Shown here one piece after another: positions 10,800 through 23,900 of a DNA stretch of 64,000 bases. Origin of the DNA: Lumnitzera littorea. Its lineage: Eukaryota > Streptophyta > Magnoliopsida > Myrtales > Combretaceae. Under the pieces are notes generated by a model. That model saw only the letters and a list, made by a program, of their open reading frames with translations. It was not told the DNA's origin and searched no databases. The first letter of the stretch is position 1. The number at the start of each line of letters is the position of its first letter. The stretch lies in NCBI GenBank assembly GCA_024138015.1, contig JAMXBB010000003.1, positions 16,484,455-16,548,454 of the forward strand, given 5' to 3'. The position numbers and the translations under genes are program-made.

Positions 10800-11640
10800 T
10801 CTCAATTATCATGAAATTGACTGCTCTATGTTTCATGATATTTGAATGCCAGGAAGTTGAGAATTTTGTTCCCACGTTCTCTAGGCTAAATTTTCCTTGC
10901 CATGATGGTACTTCTGTTCCATTAGGTTTGGTTAACAAATGAGAGCATTTTTCTGCCATTAACAGTTGTTGCATGAACTGTGAAGAAGGAGTGGTGTCGT
11001 CATCCTTTCATTAAAAGGAAGATGCACAATTTTAACTCCTCAAACTGGAATATGACAGCCCTCACTATCATGGGAGGAATTTAATGATCAATGTAATCTT
11101 TGCTTTGGATCACTTTTAAGGAGTAATAGATTAGGAAGATTGGCTAATTACAGCACATTGAGATGGGGGAGTATGAACACCTATTTGAACAATTGGCTGC
11201 AAGAGCAAGCACTTTTATGAAAGAATGGATGATCACAATTTTTCTAGTGGGTTAAGAGTGGCAATTGCTTAGAAGTAGAGTTTAATCATCTGCAAGACTT
11301 CAACCACACTATTGAGTTTAGCAAGATTGTATGAACAACAAGACCTTCCACAATGACAAAATTGCCATGCACAAAGGAAATACTGGAGCGATTTCAGCAA
11401 GGCAAGCTCCTCAAGTCAAAAAAACTCACACATGCTGAAATGCAAGACAACACAAGGAGCTTTCTTGTAACTGTGATGAACCATCTACAATTGGGCAAAA
11501 GTGCAAGAGGCTTTTCCACATAGAAGATGAAAATGTGGTAAGGGGGAATAAGGAGAAAGTTTTGCTGTTGGATGCCATTAATTGTGAAAAGAAAGAATCC
11601 ATGGTTGTGTGGGTGATGTGGTGTATCCATTGGAAGTTGT
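10800..11640 (+). pseudogene. Ty3/gypsy gag relic, chromovirus-like
   Basis: The plus strand reads, with frameshifts, FPCHDGTSVPLGLVNK, then an 'EGxAQ..LKLEYDSPH' segment, YEHLFEQLAARASTFMKEW, a 'GLRVAIA' segment, SLARLYEQQ and finally a zinc-knuckle-like CNCDEPSTIGQKCKRLFHIE. This is the usual order of the structural gag protein of chromoviral gypsy elements. The knuckle His is replaced by Gln. No protease or pol follows; coding similarity ends near 11,640. It lies head-to-head with the IDE-like exons. Confidence 0.7.
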
Positions 11641-12235
11641 ACTACAGATTGCTCTCTCTTGTATTAAGTAATTTTGTATTGTAGTTCTTATGGAGCAACT
11701 TAGTGCATTATGGCCGTTTTATCGAACTAAGCATCCTTTTCTTTTAACTAGTTTGATCTTATAAGTTTCTAGCATGCTCCTTCCCTTGTATATTAATTTT
11801 TTTAATAGAAAAGTAATATATCTCACCTTACTAAAAAACGAAAATAAAAATTGAAAAAATAAAAAAGACAAGGGACAGTAGCAAGATGAAAAAGAAACTA
11901 GAACATGCTCCTAAAGTCGTGGACATTTTTTGAGGTAAGGAGTAATATTAAGCCCTTCCATGCACAGTTCATGAATATAGAATAAGATTGGCTGTGTTTT
12001 TCTATGTTGTTGTTATATTTAGTTGTCCAGCAGCTGTATGTTTTATGTTTATTCCAGCATCTTTTTTTTTTTCTTTTTCGGTGTGTGTGTGCTATCGCTT
12101 GATACAGCTGTGATAAAGGGTAGTTTTGTTGCTGTTACATTAGGTATGCTTTATCATCATTCTATGGTCCATGCTTCCTTCATTGAAATATCATTAATGG
12201 AATTTTAGAGAAAATTTTGGACATACAAGAGAGGT
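11641..12235. other. Non-coding stretch, no gene seen
   Basis: There is moderate AT content, a T-rich run and a short TG run (12,080-12,091). A 'tttgaggtaag' splice-like site is visible at about 11,928-11,938, but I find no matching exon. No recognisable protein or terminal repeat. Confidence 0.4.
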
Positions 12236-14345
12236 CTTTGGTTATCCTTCTACCCTAAACAAGCTCATAATACTCGCCAATCAGAGGTTCAAAAGGTCAA
12301 AAAATCCAAAAGATATCCCTGACTCCGGTTAAATTTGAATATGATTTCAGTATAAAAGTACCCATTACTTGATCCTATAACAAAAACTTGCATTACAAAA
12401 TTGAATGAAGGGCTAGTTTGGTTCTTCTAGATGTCTTATTCTCATATAACACTTTCATCTCATCCATAGCAGCTTCTTTCCATTTCGGATATTCAAGTGC
12501 TTCATGAATATCTTTGGGCATGACAACACTATTTGCACAAGCAACAAATGCTTAGAATTGAGTTGACAATCTATTGTACATTACATAATCCAAAATTGGA
12601 TACTTGATGTTCCTAGTGCACTCTCTTTTCCCTTTCCTAAGTGCAATTGGCAGATCTTCTATCTCCACCTCCATCACATTCTCACTTTCAATTGTCCCAA
12701 AGCCACATATATTGGACCCTATTTCTAGGTTAGATGCTTAGCTTTGCTTAGGAAATTATGGTCCACGGGTATATACATATACACTCGAAGTTTAGGAGTA
12801 CTTGCCTTGTGCTAATCCGATGAGTTTGAAGTGACACTTATTGAATGTTGAGTGTGAGATGACTGTTTAACAGTGAGTTTGGAGTGACACTTGTTGAATG
12901 TTAAGAGTAAGATGACTTAGGAAGAGAATCTGCCACTTTAGTTTGTTTAGATGGAGACTCAAGTGATGACTTAGAAATGGCAAGAACACGAAAAGTTGCA
13001 TTTTCATATGACAAAGCATTCCAGACATATAGCAATTGCCCTAATGAGTTTCTAGGTTCTTCTCTAGTTACATTCTCCACTTGGAGAGAGATACTACAAT
13101 CGGGCTGATTTTTAAGAAAGATAGCATCTAATAAGACAAAAAACTTTCTTGTGGAAGAGATAGCATCTATAACCTTTGTAAGTTGGAGAGTATCCTACAG
13201 ACACATACTTAAGCACCCTGGAATCTAGTTTTAAACATTTTGGGTTGGTGAAAGGTGGTGCAGCAAAAAATCTTTACAGTAATAGAGTTAAATAACCTTA
13301 AATTGGAAAGCACTCAAATAAAATACCAAGAGGATTTCGAAACTTTAATGGCTTTGATAAAAGTCAATTTATTAGGTAAGCTACAGTTAATACAGTATCC
13401 CCTCAAAAAGTGTTTGGAGTTGAGCTTGAATAAATTAGAAAATACACAACTGGATTCTTTCTTTTTGCAATGTCATTTTGTTGTTATGTGTATGCAAAAG
13501 AAGTTTGATGAAAGATTCCATTTTCATTGACATAGCTTTTTATTTCTGATGAGAAATATCCTCTCTTGTTGTCAAAGCTCATGATTTGAATTATTGATTG
13601 AAAAACATTTAGGATAAGCATGAGAAATGACCTAAAGATATTACAAGCTTCATATTTTTCTCTCATTAGGAAAACCCAACAAACCTGTGTATGATCATTA
13701 ATGAATGTGACGAACCATCGATGTCCAAATAAACTAGGAAACTAAACTAGATCCTATATATCAATATAAACTAGATGGAAAGGTGCAAATGACTCATATT
13801 GTTGACTAAGATAATGGATCAAAGAATTTTTTGCAAGAATACAATGCTCACAATCAAATTTAAGTTCCTCTTTATTCAAAAAAAGAAAATGATACAATTT
13901 ATGCAAATAGGAAAAATCGGGATGCCTAAGGCATTTATGTCAAAGCATGACACTAGTCTTGGGCTAAACTAAGTTACAAATGGATCTTGCTAGATCGGAC
14001 TCGGACCTCTTCTTAGAAAAGGCCATTTCACAATGAGTTGACTGAAAGATTACTTTGCAATTCATGTCTTTGGGTAGTTTATTAACAAAAATGAGATTGT
14101 ATTTCAAAATGGGCACAAACGATGATGAGTTTAATCCTAAATAAGAAACACATACTAAAACATGCCATTGACCATATGCACCATTTCCATTAGCTACCTA
14201 AATATGTATATCATAGGCATTGGATGTTCTAAAGTAGTTTAGGTTGTTCGTCATGTGAGTTGTTGCCCTTATATCAATAATTCAACCATTGTCTTTTACA
14301 CTCATTAGGGAAGTAAAATGAATACCTTTTTGAGCAATAGCGGCA
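12236..14345 (-). pseudogene. Ty1/copia relic C2: protease to integrase
   Basis: On the minus strand, in order: a protease remnant (IIDIRATTHMTNNLNYF, about 14,220-14,300, active-site DSGA changed to DIRA); a GAG-pre-integrase segment (HKCLRHPDFSYLHKL; about 13,900); integrase core (HRWFVTFINDHTQVCWVFLM; 13,660-13,730, continuing to 13,480); the FGCT..FVGYS..KCY..RKFFVS-type linker region, frayed, at about 13,040-13,230; and LPIALRKGKRECTRN followed by EALEYPKWKEAAMDEM (12,440-12,660). It stops before the reverse transcriptase. Many stops interrupt it. It joins directly to the RT of copia relic C1 at about 14,345. Confidence 0.75.
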
Positions 14346-15250
14346 GCAAAAGGAGTATTTGATCATCAACACCTAAGTATTCCAATTTCCTTCAATAGGT
14401 CTAATATGTGCTTTTCTAGGTTATAAAGATCCCCTACTTTGAATAGGCTACTTCTTTTCCTAAGAAGCATCTCAGTTTTCCCAAATCTTTGATCTCAAAT
14501 TCTTTACTCAAGTATTTTTTAAGGTTCTTCCTCTCATTGTTATCTCCAGTGATAATAATTATATTATCCAAATAGACTAATAACATTATAAGCTTCCCTT
14601 CTCTTGAGTGTTTCACAAAAAAAAGTTTAGTCACCTTGACTCTATTTGTATCCAAATTTTAGCATTGCTTTTGTGAATCTATCAAACCATGCCTTGAGTG
14701 ATTTTTTCAAACCATAACTTGCCTTTCTCAATCAACATACGTTATCTTTGCCAAGTTTTCCCTCAAAATTGGGTAGAATTTCCATATACATTTCCTCCTC
14801 TAGATCCTTAAGTAGGAAAGTATTCCTTACATCTAATTGCTATAGTTCCCAATTGAGATTAGCAGCAAGAGAAAGTAGAAATCCTTACAGTATTCATTTT
14901 GGCAACTGGAGAAAAAGTCTCCTCATATTCCACTTTATATGTTTGTATGTATCCTTTTGCCATGAGTCTTGCTTTATATCTTTTCAAAGATTTATTTGCC
15001 TTGTATTTCAGAGTGTAAACCTCCTTGCAACCGACAATTTTCTTGTTTAGAGGGTAGTTGATTTCTTACGTTGAATTTCTTTCAAGAACAACTATCTCCT
15101 CCTTCATAGGAAGTGTCCAATTCTAGTCTTGCAATGTTTCATGAAAAGTTTATGGAATTCTAATTGTGCCAAGAGTTATAAGAAACTCTTGGTATTGTTG
15201 AGACAATTGGTTAGATGAAATGAAATGAGCAATGGGATATTAAGTATACT
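14346..15250 (-). pseudogene. Ty1/copia relic C1: reverse transcriptase
   Basis: The minus strand carries the RT, which copies element RNA into DNA. The clearest block is 14,434-14,655: VTKLFFVKHSREGKLIMLL, then VYLDNIIIITGD, then LSKEFEIKDLGKLRCFLG. The catalytic YVDD is YLDN; the second Asp (14,563-14,565) is Asn, which should abolish polymerase activity. It continues to a frayed KHILDLLKEIGIL at about 14,380 and then passes straight into the protease of C2, so the last part of RT and RNase H are missing. Confidence 0.8.
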
Positions 15251-16680
15251 TTCGTATACCTTTCCATAAAGCAAAACCAAATCTATATAAGTGGTTGCAT
15301 CATCATAATTAGAGTTTTGAGAAGAAGATGAATTACCTTTTTCTTGAGTAGATTCATGAAGTTACCTTTATCCTGAGACATTCTTAAATTTCCTTATATA
15401 AATGTGATTAAACTCCTTAAGGCCTTCTCATGGAAGAGAAGTGCTTGAATTATCAAGATGAGCTGGTTGTAGTTGTTTGGGTTTAGGCATTGATGGTGGT
15501 GGTTGTGGTTCTTGCATTGATAGTGGTGGTTTCGTTTGTTGTGGTTCTTCTGGTTATGTTTGGATACTTTCTTGTTATGTTTAGGTACTCATGAACTATT
15601 TAGATGTATTGTTTGAAAAATCAATTGAAAATAACTCTCTCTCTCTCCATAGGACTCTCTTTTCTCCCCTTGAAGCTAAAATTCTAATGTAGAATAGTAA
15701 GCTTTATTTTCTCGAAAAATGACATCTATTGAGATAAAAAATCTCCTACTTAGAGGATGGTAGCATTGATATTCCTTGTGAGTGTTGGAGTACCCTAAAA
15801 AAATGCACTTCAATGATCGTGGCTTAAGTTTGGTGTGATGGTTTTTATGGATATGTACATAAGTTGTACACCCAAAAATCTAAAATGGAAGAGAAGTGGT
15901 TGTCACCACTGAAGGAAAAATATCAACAAAAACTTCTATAGGACTTCTAAGATGAAGTACACGAGATGGAGTTACATTTATAAGATAAGTAATTGTAAGA
16001 GCCTCTTTCCCCCCAAAATAGGATGGAACATTATGGTGAAATAGTAAGGCATGAATGGTATTGTGAAGTTGATGATTTTTTTGTTGTGACACTCTCATTC
16101 TACTACTCTATTTTGTTGTAGAGTGATAGTACATGAAGTTTCTTGAATAATACTATTGTTTTTAAAGAACAAACTTAAAGTGTGATTCACATATTCTCAT
16201 CCATTATCCATTCTAAAGTGTTTGATTTGGGCTCCAAATTGAGTATACAATTGCTTCTAGAAATTTTGTAAAACAAAAAGAACTTTAGACTTGTCTTTAA
16301 GAAGAAACAACCAAATGACTTGTATATGGTCATATATGAATAGAACAAACCATCTTGCATCACTTACATTGGGAATTTTAAAGGATCCCTACACATTAGA
16401 ATAAACAAGATCGAGAGGCAATGATGACTTTATTGATGATTTAGGAAAAGATTGTCTTTGATGTTTTGCAAGAATGCAATCATTTCATTGAAACTCATAA
16501 ATATAGATTCCTTAAAATAAGAATGGAAACATTAATTTTAGATAATTAAAGTATAGACGGCTAAGACATCGATGATGTGCCTAAATTTCTAACATTTTGC
16601 ATGATGGAGGCTTTGCTAGTTCTTGATTAGTTTATTCATGTTATCAAGGACATATAGTCTATCTTAGACCTTAGCAACTC
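15251..16680 (-). pseudogene. Ty1/copia relic C1: integrase region
   Basis: The best frame is 15,880-16,098 (HNTIHALLFHHNVPSYFGGK, then ALTITYLINVTPSRVL), matching the end of the copia integrase core. A decayed core lies at about 16,100-16,400 and the following GAG-pre-integrase-type sequence at about 16,400-16,660. Below 15,880 the frame frays through the linker that precedes RT. Stops and frameshifts are numerous. Confidence 0.7.
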
Positions 16681-16689
16681 TAATCATCT

Positions 16690-16990
16690 TCCTTGAGATC
16701 TGGTCCTAGAAAATACAATGAGTTTTAAAGAAGGTGATGGAACAATCAAGATTATTGATTATTTGGTAAATTGAGAGGAGATTATTTGTAAGTTTAGGGA
16801 TATGAAGAATGTTTTTGAGTTGGAGATTAGAATCAATGTTTATATTGCCTTTTCCTTTAACTGGAATCATGGATCCATTTGCCACTATAATAACTTGATT
16901 GTCTATGTTTAGGGTATAAGAATGAAACAAAGTGGTGGAATTAGTCATGTGATCTGTTGCACCAGAGTATACAACCCAAGTATTATAATG
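16690..16990 (-). pseudogene. Ty1/copia relic C1: aspartic protease, active site lost
   Basis: The minus strand gives WVVYSGATDHMTNSTTLFHS, then VANGSMIPVKGKGNI and LKNILHIPKLTNNLLSI, the standard copia protease landmarks. The catalytic Asp in the family motif (hhDSGA) is Tyr here (codon at 16,967-16,969). The protease that would mature Gag-Pol is therefore inactive even apart from frame breaks elsewhere. Confidence 0.8.
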
Positions 16991-17094
16991 ACTTTTTGAT
17001 TAACATTAAAGGACGAAGAAATACAGTACTTTACCATTTTGTGCTAAAGAACATGTGCCTAAAGATTTGGAAAGGGATCAAGTAGACCTTTTTA

Positions 17095-18162
17095 TCAGTG
17101 AAAATCATGCTTGTTGAACTTAAGTTCTAGTTTCATAACTTGATTGTTCTCAAATTTAGCAATTCGAAGCTTTTCCTTAAATGATGTTTCAATCACTTCC
17201 TTGGTTGTAGCATTAGTTCTCCCATTCTTGAAAATTTTAAAGCCACCAGTCTTATTCAGTATATTGTCTTTACCATGGAACTTGAAATAATTTTCTTTTG
17301 TATGCCAAGATTTTTTATAATATGTGCACCACAACTCATCTTTGTTGGAAGGTTGATCTCGGCAAAATTTTGACCCTTGAATAGATCTCCTTGTAGCCAT
17401 AGTAGAGCCTAATCCTTCCAATTTTGGTTCCATCATCACCATTTTGTGACTTTTTTCCTTCATTGCTAGGGCAAAAACTTCAAATATTGAGGGAAGCTTA
17501 AAAGCTCCTCTTTGCTCAACACTTGAACTCTTATTAGATCATATTTGGAATTAAGACCTACAAGAAAATCAATGATTCTGGTTTCTTAAATATAAGTCAC
17601 AAGAGTATTTGTATCTTGAGGACATTTCATTCGTAGGTCTTGATAATGATCCACTTCAAGCCATAACCCCTTCAGCTTATTATAGTATTTAGTAATGGTA
17701 TTATTCCATTATTTACAAGTTGCCAGCTTGGTCCCCAACTCATATATTGCAACTTTATCCCTTCTTTTTTAATAGCTTTATTTTATTGTTTCCTAAATAT
17801 CACGAGTTGAAGAAAGAAGCATGCAATTTTTTGCAATAGAAGGAGTCTTGAATGTCCATAACCATAATATTATCATTGAATCTTCAACTTCTTAAGTGGA
17901 AAATCAGGGATCATCTTGATGGGTACGGGACCATCAAGATGGCTAATTTTTTTTTTCCTTTAAGATAAGTTTAAACCTCTTGAGACCAAGATAAATAATC
18001 GGTTTTGTTTAATTGATAATGTAGTGTCATAATTTGAAGGTCATCACTTGTTGCCTTCAAGCTATCTTAAAGGAAGAGGGATTGTTGCTAGTTTTGTTGT
18101 GTTATAGTGAACTTCTCAATTGTTAAGGATGTATTTTGATTTTGTTTTCTTGTGGTGGACAT
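17095..18162 (-). pseudogene. Ty1/copia relic C1: gag
   Basis: Starts with MSTTRKQNQN at 18,162 on the minus strand, followed by a frayed 'LNKTDYLSWSQEV' segment typical of the N-terminal part of copia Gag (about 18,000). The open C-terminal block is 17,095-17,463. It contains a nucleic-acid-binding knuckle remnant, CTYYKKSWHTKENYFKFHG, in which the second and last Cys of the CX2CX4HX4C pattern are Tyr. Several stops lie between the two blocks. A primer-binding-site-like sequence and a 5' LTR lie just upstream. Confidence 0.75.
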
Positions 18163-18278
18163 TTTAGATTAGAATTGGCAATGAAGGCAAGAACAATGAA
18201 GGTTGACAGTTTAGTAATGAAGGCTAAGACGATGCTAGATGAGGGTTGGAGTAGAAAATATGCTTCGTAAGAAGGTAA

Positions 18279-18291
18279 TGCATTAATACCG
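18279..18291 (-). other. Primer-binding site of copia C1, degenerate
   Basis: The minus strand reads CGGTATTAATGCA next to the LTR end. It resembles the usual TGGTATCAGAGC primer-binding site complementary to initiator tRNA-Met, with decay. Confidence 0.55.
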
Positions 18292-18519
18292 TGGAGAGAA
18301 ATATTGCAGAAATATTGTGAAGTGTGTTGTTTTTCTTTTGTACACAACATGACTTATTTATATACATAGTTAAATAGTTAGTGCCAACCTTACTTACCTA
18401 ACAACATTAACTCTACCAACCTATTACAATAAATGCTAAAATAATTTACTAAAGAATAAATTACAACTAAATATCTAGAATATTCCTATAGTAGGACTTA
18501 AATTTAGCATCTTCCAACA
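18292..18519 (-). mobile_element. 5' LTR of copia C1
   Basis: On the minus strand it begins TGTTGGAAGATGC (18,519) and ends TTTCTCTCCA (18,292): a 228-bp segment with TG..CA ends directly upstream of the primer-binding site and gag. The right edge abuts gypsy coding-type sequence, showing that C1 inserted into gypsy element G2. No 3' LTR was found at the left end, in line with C1 being truncated in RT. Confidence 0.65.
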
Positions 18520-20383
18520 ATTTCTTGATGACAAGCATGACTTCAAAGCTTGCTTAAGCTCAATTTGTCCCATAAATAAAGTGTTCTTTGGTGTTTGGTT
18601 GAGTTGAGTCTAAGCCTCATGTGCTTCTCGAGGTGTCATTGGCTGTAACACGACCCTTTTACCAACCTTCTATCCTATAACCATCTTATGGTACTTGTCA
18701 ATGAAACATCTAAGGTCGGCTAAGTAGGATATGGGACGTACACATAGTAAGCATATTGCATAATATTTCATCCTTATACCTTTTTCCAATAAAGATAGGT
18801 ACTCGAGTTTGCTGTGTAACATGCAGAGCTTCATTCTCATTCAGCCAATGCAATTTGTGTGGTTGGGGATGGGAGATAGTTAACAACTTGAGTTGATTCA
18901 CTAGTGTTGAGGTAACCACATTTGTATTACTTCCTTTGTTAATGATCAATATACATAAGTTCCCCTTAACTTTGCAATTAATGTCGAACAAATTCTCCAT
19001 CTGTGCCTCCTCCTCGGAAGGAGTAACACTAAGGGGTAATACAATAGGCTCATCATCTTCATAAAAACTCATCAAATGCACCTTCCAACTCTTCCTTCTT
19101 CCACTCAATTTCTTCCCTCTCCTCCCCTTCATTATATATGCTTTCTAACTTACCTTCTCTCATGATCATTGACCTTTTGTTTAGACACTAGTATGCTATA
19201 TGGTTGAAGCCTAGGTATTTGAAGTACTTGATCTCTCATATCTTTTGTCTTGAACTCTAACCAATCTCTTTCTTTGGCTTGAGATCGATTGCGACGACCT
19301 TAACCTTCTGATCAACTTGGTGCTCTTCTTTGTCAAATCTCGAAATTCGATGATCAATGCCTTGACTTACCTTAAGCTTAGGGGAGACAACTTAGTTTGG
19401 AGGCACTGGTTAGGAGCTATGTGCTCTATTCAACTTGCTATGCCTCTACCTCTTAATTCTCTATGCTAGTCTTATGGCATCATCAATTGTATTAATCCTT
19501 TGCACTTTAACCATCTTAGTAATGTAATACTTTAGGTTTGTTATGAATTTAGAAACTATTATGGCCTTTGCTTCCTCTACTTTATATTGGATCATTTATA
19601 TTTGGAACTTCTTGATGTACTTGTCAACACTATTTTCCCCTTATCTTAATGTTTGTAACTTCTTAAAAGCATCCTATAAGTAGAAGTCCAGCATAAGTCA
19701 TCTCCTCGTTAGTCTCTTTATTTCTAGCTAAGTACATATCTTGTGCTCTCCTCTTCGTCTTCTTGTTCTTGCAAACTCTTCCACTAAAGAGATACCTGAA
19801 GGACTAGAGGGCAGTAAGTCCAAACATGACGATTTCGTTATAGTCATGGCATTTGTATAGTTGATCTACTTAGTCTTCCTAGTCCTTTTTTTTTTCTTAG
19901 GGGGGGGGGTGGGGCTAGAAGTCTTCTTAGTCTAAGTAATCATCAACATTGCCATGCTCAACATTTGCATCTTTACACTTTCAAAACTTTTGGGAGCTTG
20001 GACTCAAGGTTCTTCGAATTCATAGAAATTTTCATCCTCCTCTTCTTCTTCTTCCAACTAGATCTGTCTCCTTGCTTGCCTATCATTCCCTCTAATCCTC
20101 CAACTTGATTTTGAGCTGGTTTTTTGGCTCTTCTTAAGATACATTGTTTCTTCACAAACAAGTCACTTGTTGCCCCCAAATTAGGCCAAGCATTTATAAG
20201 AGTAGTAGCAAGAAGTTGGTTATCAACCATATATTACACACTTATCTTCATGTTCTCTATTTAATCAACAAGGCGGTCTAGCCTTTCATTAGTGGACTTC
20301 GGGGTTTGATTGACCCATCTTCTGCAACCATTAGCATCACCCTCAACATCACCAATGTTGTCTTTTACGCTTGGATTTGACAT
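18520..20383 (-). pseudogene. Ty3/gypsy gag and protease relic (element G2)
   Basis: The minus strand starts MSNPSVKDNIGDVEGDANG at 20,383. A frayed gag follows, then the retroviral-type aspartic protease region (18,710-19,132) with LCILIINKGSNTNVV, LHWLNENEALHV and VPIFIGKRYKDEILCNM. In the related element at 38.4-41.6 kb the active-site motif is VIDEGSCTN; here the catalytic Asp is Asn (codon 18,938-18,940). Coding similarity continues to the copia insertion at 18,519; RT, RNase H and integrase are not found in the window. The 5' LTR lies at 20,905-24,499 and is split by a family B element. Confidence 0.75.
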
Positions 20384-20904
20384 TTTCAGATGCTAAATCT
20401 TCTATAGACACAACTATGTGGATTGAACAACTAACTTTCAGCAATAATCATATCTTAGAAGCACCACTATTGCTTTGCACGACATAGCACAACAACAAAC
20501 TAACTGCAATAATACACAACTACTACTGCACTAGCATAATACGTAACCCAAAACATAACCTCACTCAAAACCAACACAATACAACAACTCGAACATAAGT
20601 ACAACTACTAAAAACCCTAATTACCTAGCAGAATACTCAGTCAGAGCTTTCTTTCTCCATCGAAACTTAAAGCTCAAATACAGGGGTACTATGGTCTATC
20701 TAGAAGCTAAGTTAATCACTAGGGTTTATCATATAATAGGAATGGTCTTTCTCTTACAGAAGAAATGAGGATAGAGATAGCAAACTAGTGAGCTAAACCA
20801 TGGATATGACTCATCATGCCCACATACAAACCTAAACTAACACTATATATGACTTACGAATACAAGGGTAGGAATACTTGCCATTAGTTCTTGTTAAAGT
20901 AAGT
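20384..20904 (-). other. 5' untranslated region of gypsy G2
   Basis: Non-coding stretch between the gag start and the LTR end of G2. I could not identify a convincing primer-binding site. Confidence 0.4.
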
Positions 20905-23900
20905 AGATAAGAGTGGCAATGGAAGCTTGAGCTATGTGGCTAAAAGAAACTAGAGGAAGGAATATTCATTGATTTTAATGAAGATAATCATTCCACTTAC
21001 AAGGAAAATGTTACGCTCCAAAATGGTAGAATCGTAATAGTCCTACTGTGTAAACTAACCTAAGATAGAAGTTAACCTCATAGTTGTTATCGCAAACCTA
21101 ATTTACACAAGATGTTAATGACTATTTCGTTTTGAAGTAAACAGTTCATATGAAAATACCATTAATTTATATACAGAAGTCTTAAAACATATATTAAGAC
21201 TCCGATAATTCAAGAAATAATTACATAACATAGTAACTTAAGCTAGGATAATATTTACATAGCTTGTTTCTAAAAGACCAAAAGATAAAAGCAGAAGCTT
21301 AAAAAATTCCAACGGTTTCCTCGGTTTATAACCTCACTCTCCAAAATCTAATATTGACTAATCTCAGGATAGTTATAACGTAGCACTTTAATTAGTACTT
21401 GCATAAAGATCTATAAGGATGTAAGTAATTAACTGCTCAGTAAGTAGGGACGAAGATATAAAATTATACAACAAATACAAACAGAGTTATCAAACAGTTA
21501 ATTAAATGCAGTACAATAAACAAATATTATCGCATAACGTTGTCTGGTTCATTGTAATATTAGAGAAATTATACTTGCTTTAATATGGGTTTGGGGAGTT
21601 TCAATGTATATGCAATAGCTCACGACTAAACTTAAATTTGTACAATAGAGATATCACTCCTCTTGCAATTACTTTTAAACCACTACCTTCATCCTTATAG
21701 TGATCTCCTCTCCTGTTATTTTTTCTTTTTTCTTTTTTTGTTTTTTCTCACTCCTCTTCTATCACTTAGTTTGAATAGCAATGAAGAAGGGATCGTTTCA
21801 TTTATACCTTTTAAAGGGGTTGATATTTAGTCAGAGAATCATAATCATCTCCTAATGGATTGCAATACTTGTTCAGTTTAAAGTTTCAAGTCTAGTATAG
21901 TTAAATCCAATTTAAAGTAACTAATCAACTTCATGAGATACAAATAAATTGTAATCTAAAACAGTAGGCCAATAGTATACAATTAAGCTCAGAGATACAT
22001 AGGTATGTGCAAAAACATGCTACTTATAAGTACAATCAAGTATAACCTCAAGCTTTCAATTACTATATAACAGTACACATATTTATCCCAAACTTACCTG
22101 AACTTCGCTATTTTCTCACTAAGGTGTGACTTAAGATGTATCTTCACCGCTAGTCCCTATAATATAAAATATTATTTTTATTGTTCATAAAATTACTACA
22201 TATGAGCTATTATTTTGTCACTTAGCTTATTATCTTATATTTAGTATTCTGTTGTACTTAGTTATCTAGTTTTTAGGTCATATGTCACTAGTTATCTAAT
22301 TTAGCTTCTAACTCGGTCTCTGATTTAGTCTTTGATTCAATCTCTAATTCGACTTTTGTTTATAATTTACTCCTAAGTTTTAAAAACATCTATTGATCCA
22401 TTCTATGAAGTTTACCTAACTTTGTTTCAGGTATATAAAGTTTTTGATTTAGTTTTCGATCAATTTCTTAGTTTGCTCTATATACCTAGTCTCTAATCTA
22501 ACTTCTATATTAGCCTCTGATCAAAACGTAACTAGAATCAAACTACTCCATACAGCCCAACACCAATTTAGTTTAAATTAAACTTCACTTTACTTCATTT
22601 TTTAAACACTTCACATATCACCCATATTTCAACACTAAGTCTACAATATTCAAATCCGACACTTCCGACACTACAAATTTCATCTCTTAACACCATTCAA
22701 TATTACAATATACTGGAATATCGCTCAAGTCAGAATATAAGTCAATTTTTTGAAAAATGATTAAATATATTTTGATAAATAGCTATTTAATAGGATTTTA
22801 GGGACTAAAAATTAGATAAAAATTTATAAAATAGTTTTCATGAAAAACTCTTTTTAGTAATTTAACACATATTATAGGTATTTTATAGAAAAATTTTGGA
22901 GCCGAAACAATATTGGTAAGATTTGATTTTTGAAAACGAAAGCAAAATCAACTCAGTTTTAGTTGTTTTTTAAGAGCAATAGGTTTCGACGTTTAATTTC
23001 AATAAAATAATATCTTTCTCAAAAACTATATACAAAAATAGCCTATAATACAATTTTTCAGAATTTTCTAAGAAAATATGATATTTTTAATAATTTTTGA
23101 AAAAATCATGGCAGTTTTATAACTCACAGAAAACCAACCTTATAACATCCTCTAACCATCCTATGGTTGTCAACCCAACAAGGCATGGACTTCACCGTTG
23201 GATGGTGGTTTTGGTTCTTTCTTAGGTCTCGGTTTTGGTGAAATTTTTTAAAATTCTCTTTTTACTCTTTGTAAACTCCCTTTATATTTCCTACGCACTA
23301 GAGCATCTAAGGTGAATTTAGGAAGGGTCTTCTAAATTTATAGGAAAGATTAGGTTGGTGGTTGATTTTTATGGTTGCTAAGTGTACTAATTTAAGGTGT
23401 TTGTGACTAGTATGTGTCCAATTTCATTATAATAACCTACCACTCTTCTTTCTAACATTACCATGCCACTCTCACACTTTTCCCAGGTTGCCACTTATTT
23501 TCCTAATTTTTTAATTAATTTTTCTTTAATTACTTTAGTATAGTTCAATATAAATTGGGTATTTTAAGTAATTTCGATATATCTTCCAATACGTAAATTC
23601 GCATTTACTACAAATAAACACTCCTAAATATTTTTTGTGTTATTTTATAACTTTTAGTGTGTATATATTTTATCTTTGGTGATTCTTTAATTATTGAAAT
23701 TCGTTTCATGCGTTTCCGATAAATAATGACTAATATACATATAACCTAATAATATAATTTTTTTATTATTTTATTTCTTAAATCCAAACTCATAGGGTCA
23801 CTTCTGTTAATATTCTTAATTTTGTTGTAAAATTTAGACTCTCTTAGATAATTGTTGCAATTACTTTAAATTTTATGTATCAATTTCAGAATATTCAATT

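Noticed and set aside
10762..10974. 70-codon minus-strand open frame upstream of the IDE exons, as a possible fifth exon
   Set aside because: It does not resemble IDE. The opposite strand carries gypsy gag motifs from about 10,840.
11920..12210. Possible host exon with a 'gaggtaag' donor site
   Set aside because: No flanking acceptor or protein similarity could be found on either strand.
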